From Eumeta japonica (Eukaryota > Arthropoda > Insecta > Lepidoptera > Psychidae), in the NCBI GenBank assembly GCA_005406025.1, contig BGZK01000094.1:310001-374000 (forward strand): 64,000 nt of DNA, written 5' to 3'. A program made the translations under genes and the position numbers. The notes beneath the pieces were generated by a model, which did no database searches, was not told the origin of the DNA, and saw nothing but the letters and a program-made list of their open reading frames with translations. The first letter of the stretch is position 1. The number at the start of each line of letters is the position of its first letter. This document shows, piece after piece, positions 60,590 to 64,000 of the stretch.

Positions 60590-60800
60590 TTGTACCGCGC
60601 CCTACGCATCATGGCCGCCGGTCGTAAAGGGCTGGGCTGTAAAATAAGTAAAAATAAGGGGCCGGCGGCGGCGGGACGAGCAAAGTTCAAAAGGAACTTT
60701 TGCTTTTTACCAGTCGCCAACTTTAAATTTGTTTCCATCCACGGTCCGGCCGGCGGATGCGGCCGGAATAAGAATACTGGTCTCATCACCGTGACCCGCT
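60590..60800. promoter_or_regulatory. GC-rich block with YY1/Pho-like site
   Basis: GCATCATGGCCGCCGG (60606-60621) carries the Pho core ATGGCCGC. GGGCCGGCGGCGGCGGGACG and GTCCGGCCGGCGGATGCGGC follow. GCAAAGTTC and GAACTTTTGC form a small imperfect inverted repeat near 60680-60703. Frames on both strands (60490-60789 -, 60590-60841 +) are driven by composition. Likely a regulatory block. Confidence 0.35.
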
Positions 60801-62210
60801 ATTTAGCTGTGATGCTGGCGCGAAATTATATCACTAATTAAATTTAATCAGTCATGTGCTACTTTACGCAAATTTAATTTTGTTTTTAATATTAACAATA
60901 ATATTCCATATATACTCTCATATACGTATGTATAGTAGTAGCTACAGGTTCCTGTAAATGCATTAGTTGTTATTATTTTATTTGTGACGGTTAGAAATAA
61001 ACTTCATTGATTATAGTAGTATTCATTTCAGAGTAAAATGAAATGAATAAATGAAAAATGAAGAATTGAAATGAATTAAATGAAATGAAAAACGAAAAGT
61101 GACTAAGCTTTTAATGTTCTCTTAAAACTTACAAGTAGTAAGTCTTGTAAGACCTACTATAAGACTTCAGGCAGAGGCTTTAAGAAAATCTTCGATTTCA
61201 TAATTGCCTTTTGTTAGAGTACTTGTTTAGTTTATATGTTAATATAGTGTTCACATATTATTAAATAAAAGAATAACAACTAAAAATATATCGCAGAGTA
61301 GGTATAAAAAATACGGTAAGTTACATTAATATTATTTACATTATTTTAAATTATAAATTACCAGACTACCATTACATAAATTTTCTGTGAGTCAGGACAT
61401 ACAATAATCTGCTATAAGGTTTTAACAAGCTTAATCGTTCTAATTTCAAACAACCGCCTAAAAAAATCAATAAATTCGAGAAAATATTGTTCTTACTTCA
61501 ATTTTCTTCAGCCTTCAACTAGAAAGTTCTTTAGAAAAACTTTTTAGTCAAGATGGCTGACAGTTTTTATGATGATGGTTTTTTGTGTAGCGTATGTGTA
61601 GGTATGTGTGTTCGAGCGCGAGCAATTAAACGCAATAGAAAGGGGTCACAGCTAATTTATAATACCTGAAAATTGTACATATATTGTTGTCAAAAATGTT
61701 TTTTTAATGATTTCAAAAGTATTTCACCGATTATTTTCTAAGTCACATCTAAATGAGCACTTATTCTTGAGTTCTAATTTTAATAGAGACTAATTTAAAA
61801 GTTACTACCTTGGTAAGAAGAAATAATAGATTGTCGAGCGGCAAAACTATCGTACAAGGGACAAATGTCTCTTGATCCTATTTCTGATATTAAAAACTTG
61901 CCAAGAGCATGTTGGACCATGCACATTATCAGGGTTCCAAAGCCATTATTACAAAGAAATGCACTACAGGTGAAAAAAGTATGTTGTTACACTTTTTCCA
62001 TGTTTCCTGCACAGAATAGTTACAAGCACTTTAGTCGCCTATAAATAATTAAAAAAATAGTTCAGGAATCGAGTCCCGCAGTTTTTACAAATAATTATAA
62101 ACTTAAGAATTCTACAAAAAGATTTGGTTACCCATACAATTATGTCCACACATACCGTTATTTAAGCTTGATGATTGATTACATACTTTAAAAAATAAGG
62201 ACTATATTTT
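60801..62210. other. AT-rich intergenic DNA; ATGAA-rich simple sequence
   Basis: 61033-61100 is imperfect AAATGAA-type simple sequence. AAGATGGCTGA at 61550-61560 is a YY1/Pho-like core. No gene seen. Confidence 0.6.
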
Positions 62211-62510
62211 TTATGATTTAATTACAGTTGTATGATTTTCAGATTTTTTCCTATATTTGTAGTATAGTGTCGAAATATACGTTTTTTGAGACATAAACTG
62301 CCGTATCTTTTTTACGTGCACTGAAAACTTTGATATTTTTACAACTTTAAAGAACTGTAAACTTGAGTATATGGTTTTAATTCCAACTGGATACCTCCAT
62401 GCGTTCCCGAGATAAAGGGTCTTGACAGACGGACGGACGGACGGACGAACGGACAACCAATTGATCCTATAAGGGTTCCGTTTTTCCTTTTGAGGTACGG
62501 AACCCTGAAA
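62211..62510 (+). mobile_element. Lepidopteran dispersed repeat, 3' tail with stem-loop
   Basis: The copy contains CAACTGGATACCTCCATGCG and CCCGAGATAAAGGGTCTTGA. A GACAGACGGACGGACGGACG tract and a hairpin follow, with arms AGGGTTCCGT (62472-62481) and ACGGAACCCT (62497-62506) that are exact reverse complements. I recognise this arrangement from many lepidopteran sequences as the end of a dispersed retroelement or SINE-like repeat. A conserved 3' stem-loop would be the reverse-transcriptase recognition structure, which is inference. A more diverged relative is at 20245-20325. No coding capacity. Confidence 0.7.
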
Positions 62511-62659
62511 ACAGGTCCGTTTCACGTGTTATCGTTGACATCTTTTTTTTCGAAATTGTATTTCTCTTTATACGAATTTGTCCTTTAAACTTTATTATCT
62601 ATAATTATTTGCATTTTGTCAATAAGACCATGAATAATTTGTGTACAGTTTACACTAAA

Positions 62660-63015
62660 ATCATAAGTGAAACAGCCAAAATTAAATTTTGATAAGAAAA
62701 CCAAATTGTAATCTGTCTCTTCACTATATCTCCCTAATCCAAAAAAAAAACTTTAATCTATCGTCATTTAATAATATTCCTGTTATGGAGGCGGAAACTA
62801 AGAGGTAAAACTAATACCATTTTAAACGTTTTCAGGATGTTGAATAAAACTGTAGAAATTCAAGCAAAACAATAAAAATAGACTAAAGCTTGTATGGAAA
62901 CAAAGAAATAATGGTAGATATTATAAATCAATATGTAAAATATAATAACACAAAAATCTACGCCATGGCATTTTAAAATATTACTGAACTCGATATCTCG
63001 ATAGGTAAGTCAGAT
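62660..63015. repeat. Direct repeat unit 1 of an end-of-window pair
   Basis: Its left block (62703-62766, TTGTAATCTGTCTCTTCACT...) and right block (about 62946-63015, AAAAATCTACGCCATGGCAT...) are almost identical to 63683-63746 and about 63909-63978. The DNA between the blocks is not alignable by eye. The left offset is 980 bp and the right offset 963 bp. Confidence 0.88.
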
Positions 63016-63632
63016 TAAACGTAAAGAATAGGATAGCTAAGTTGTTTATTTACAAAAAAAAACGACATGTATGAGAATTAGAAATAAAAATAAGAAGTCA
63101 ACAAAATATATCAATTTTCAAAAATTTTTTACTAAGCCAGTTCATAACGAACTTTAGTATATAAAAATGTAACTTAAAAAAAGAAATCAGCTCAGAAAAA
63201 CCCGCTCATACGTAGTGTGTGAGATGTCTTGAAACATAAGTAGAAATAAGAAACGGTATGCGCATTTAATAATTAATCACCATATTTAGAATCAACTTAC
63301 GAAACTGTTAAATCTTTTGAAATATTGTAAAAAATTAAGAACAATTATCAATCGTATCTGATTGTCATGATTTAGTAAATCAATGAAGTGCATATTATGA
63401 ATATATTAGTACAATAGTTACAAAATGATTTTCCTAAAAACTGCCTACTAATTTCAATAACTAATATCAATAAATATAGAGATGTAAGACAGTGAATAGC
63501 ACCTAGGTTCTCTTACCTGAAAAGGTCGTTAATTTTATTAATAATCGATACATTGTGTTATGGTAGTTTCCTTAAACGAAATATTCATTATTAATATCAT
63601 TTTCAAATAATCATAAATCTGTTCCGGTATAC
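63016..63632. other. AT-rich spacer between the two repeat units
   Basis: No gene or element identified. Confidence 0.6.
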
Positions 63633-63978
63633 TCTGTAAAAAATCATAAGTTAAAAGCCAAAATTGAATTTAGATAAAAAAAAAATTGTAATCTGTCTCT
63701 TCACTATATCTCCCTAATCCAAAAAAAAAACTTTAATCTATCGTCACATGTACGATTCCTGTCTACGGGCGACTGCGAGAAAACTATACATATAATATTT
63801 AGATAAAACTGCGATTTCTGTCTGTTGAAACGTTATTTAGATAATTCTAAGAATTTAACTAAGTAAATAGATTTAGACTAAGTTAAAATTATAGCATATG
63901 AAAATAAATAACACAAAAATCTACGCCATGGCATTTTAAAATATTACTGAACTCGATATCTCGATAGGAAGTCAGAGT
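63633..63978. repeat. Direct repeat unit 2 of an end-of-window pair
   Basis: The second copy of the unit at 62660-63015, with both end blocks conserved and the middle replaced by unrelated sequence. Conserved ends with a variable middle suggest related but different members of a non-autonomous transposon family, both in the same orientation. Confidence 0.88.
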
Positions 63979-64000
63979 TAGTAAGCACGGAAAGACTAGG

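Noticed and set aside
1..64000. CRISPR arrays, bacterial operons or phage genes
   Set aside because: No regularly spaced repeats with unique spacers and no prokaryotic gene density; microsatellites, mariner and the Hox microRNA show animal DNA.

Overview
The window is AT-rich, non-coding insect DNA, and I infer it comes from a moth or butterfly. The decisive landmark is a hairpin at 22989-23063. Its two arms, read on either strand, match the mature sequences of the bidirectional Hox microRNA locus mir-iab-8 (+ strand) and mir-iab-4 (- strand) as I know them from Drosophila. That places the window in the intergenic part of the Hox cluster between abd-A and Abd-B. In Drosophila the iab-8 transcript runs from the Abd-B side toward abd-A. 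If that arrangement is kept here, Abd-B lies beyond the left end and abd-A beyond the right end, both on the + strand (inference). The Lepidoptera assignment rests on base composition and on a dispersed-repeat tail at 62.2-62.5 kb (GACG tract followed by a stem-loop) of a kind I recognise from lepidopteran genomes.

No intact protein-coding gene is visible: the open frames are short, unrelated to families I know, or lie in repeats. The layout is AT-rich DNA punctuated by roughly twenty 100-600 bp CpG-rich blocks (for example 2.2-2.5, 4.0, 20.5, 23.8-24.5, 30.8, 36.2-36.6, 37.1-38.0, 40.4-40.7, 41.1-41.3, 42.1-42.3, 46.1-46.3, 52.3-52.5 and 60.6-60.8 kb). These are the natural candidates for Hox cis-regulatory, Polycomb-response or boundary elements. 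Several hold strong matches to YY1/Pho, CTCF-like, X-box or Abd-B-type motifs. Just upstream of the hairpin on the - strand, a CpG-rich block ends in a good 5' splice site (24208), and a 44-nt GC-rich segment bounded by an acceptor and a donor follows (23303-23346). This looks like the promoter-proximal part of a spliced iab-4 host transcript.

Mobile DNA is present but old. There is a decayed mariner transposase copy (15.96-16.96 kb), a frameshifted non-LTR reverse-transcriptase C-terminal fragment (52.6-52.9 kb), and two copies of an unidentified ~430 bp element in opposite orientation (2.7-3.1 and 26.2-26.7 kb) that bracket the microRNA. Two related diverged repeat arrays end in CA/GA microsatellites (7.3-8.26 and 55.7-56.6 kb). 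A direct repeat pair lies at the right end (62.66-63.98 kb), and a degenerate six-base-type minisatellite occurs at three places. Five perfect or near-perfect hairpins (58, 60, 55, 48 and 41 bp overall) are scattered through the window and are not explained by any gene I can see.
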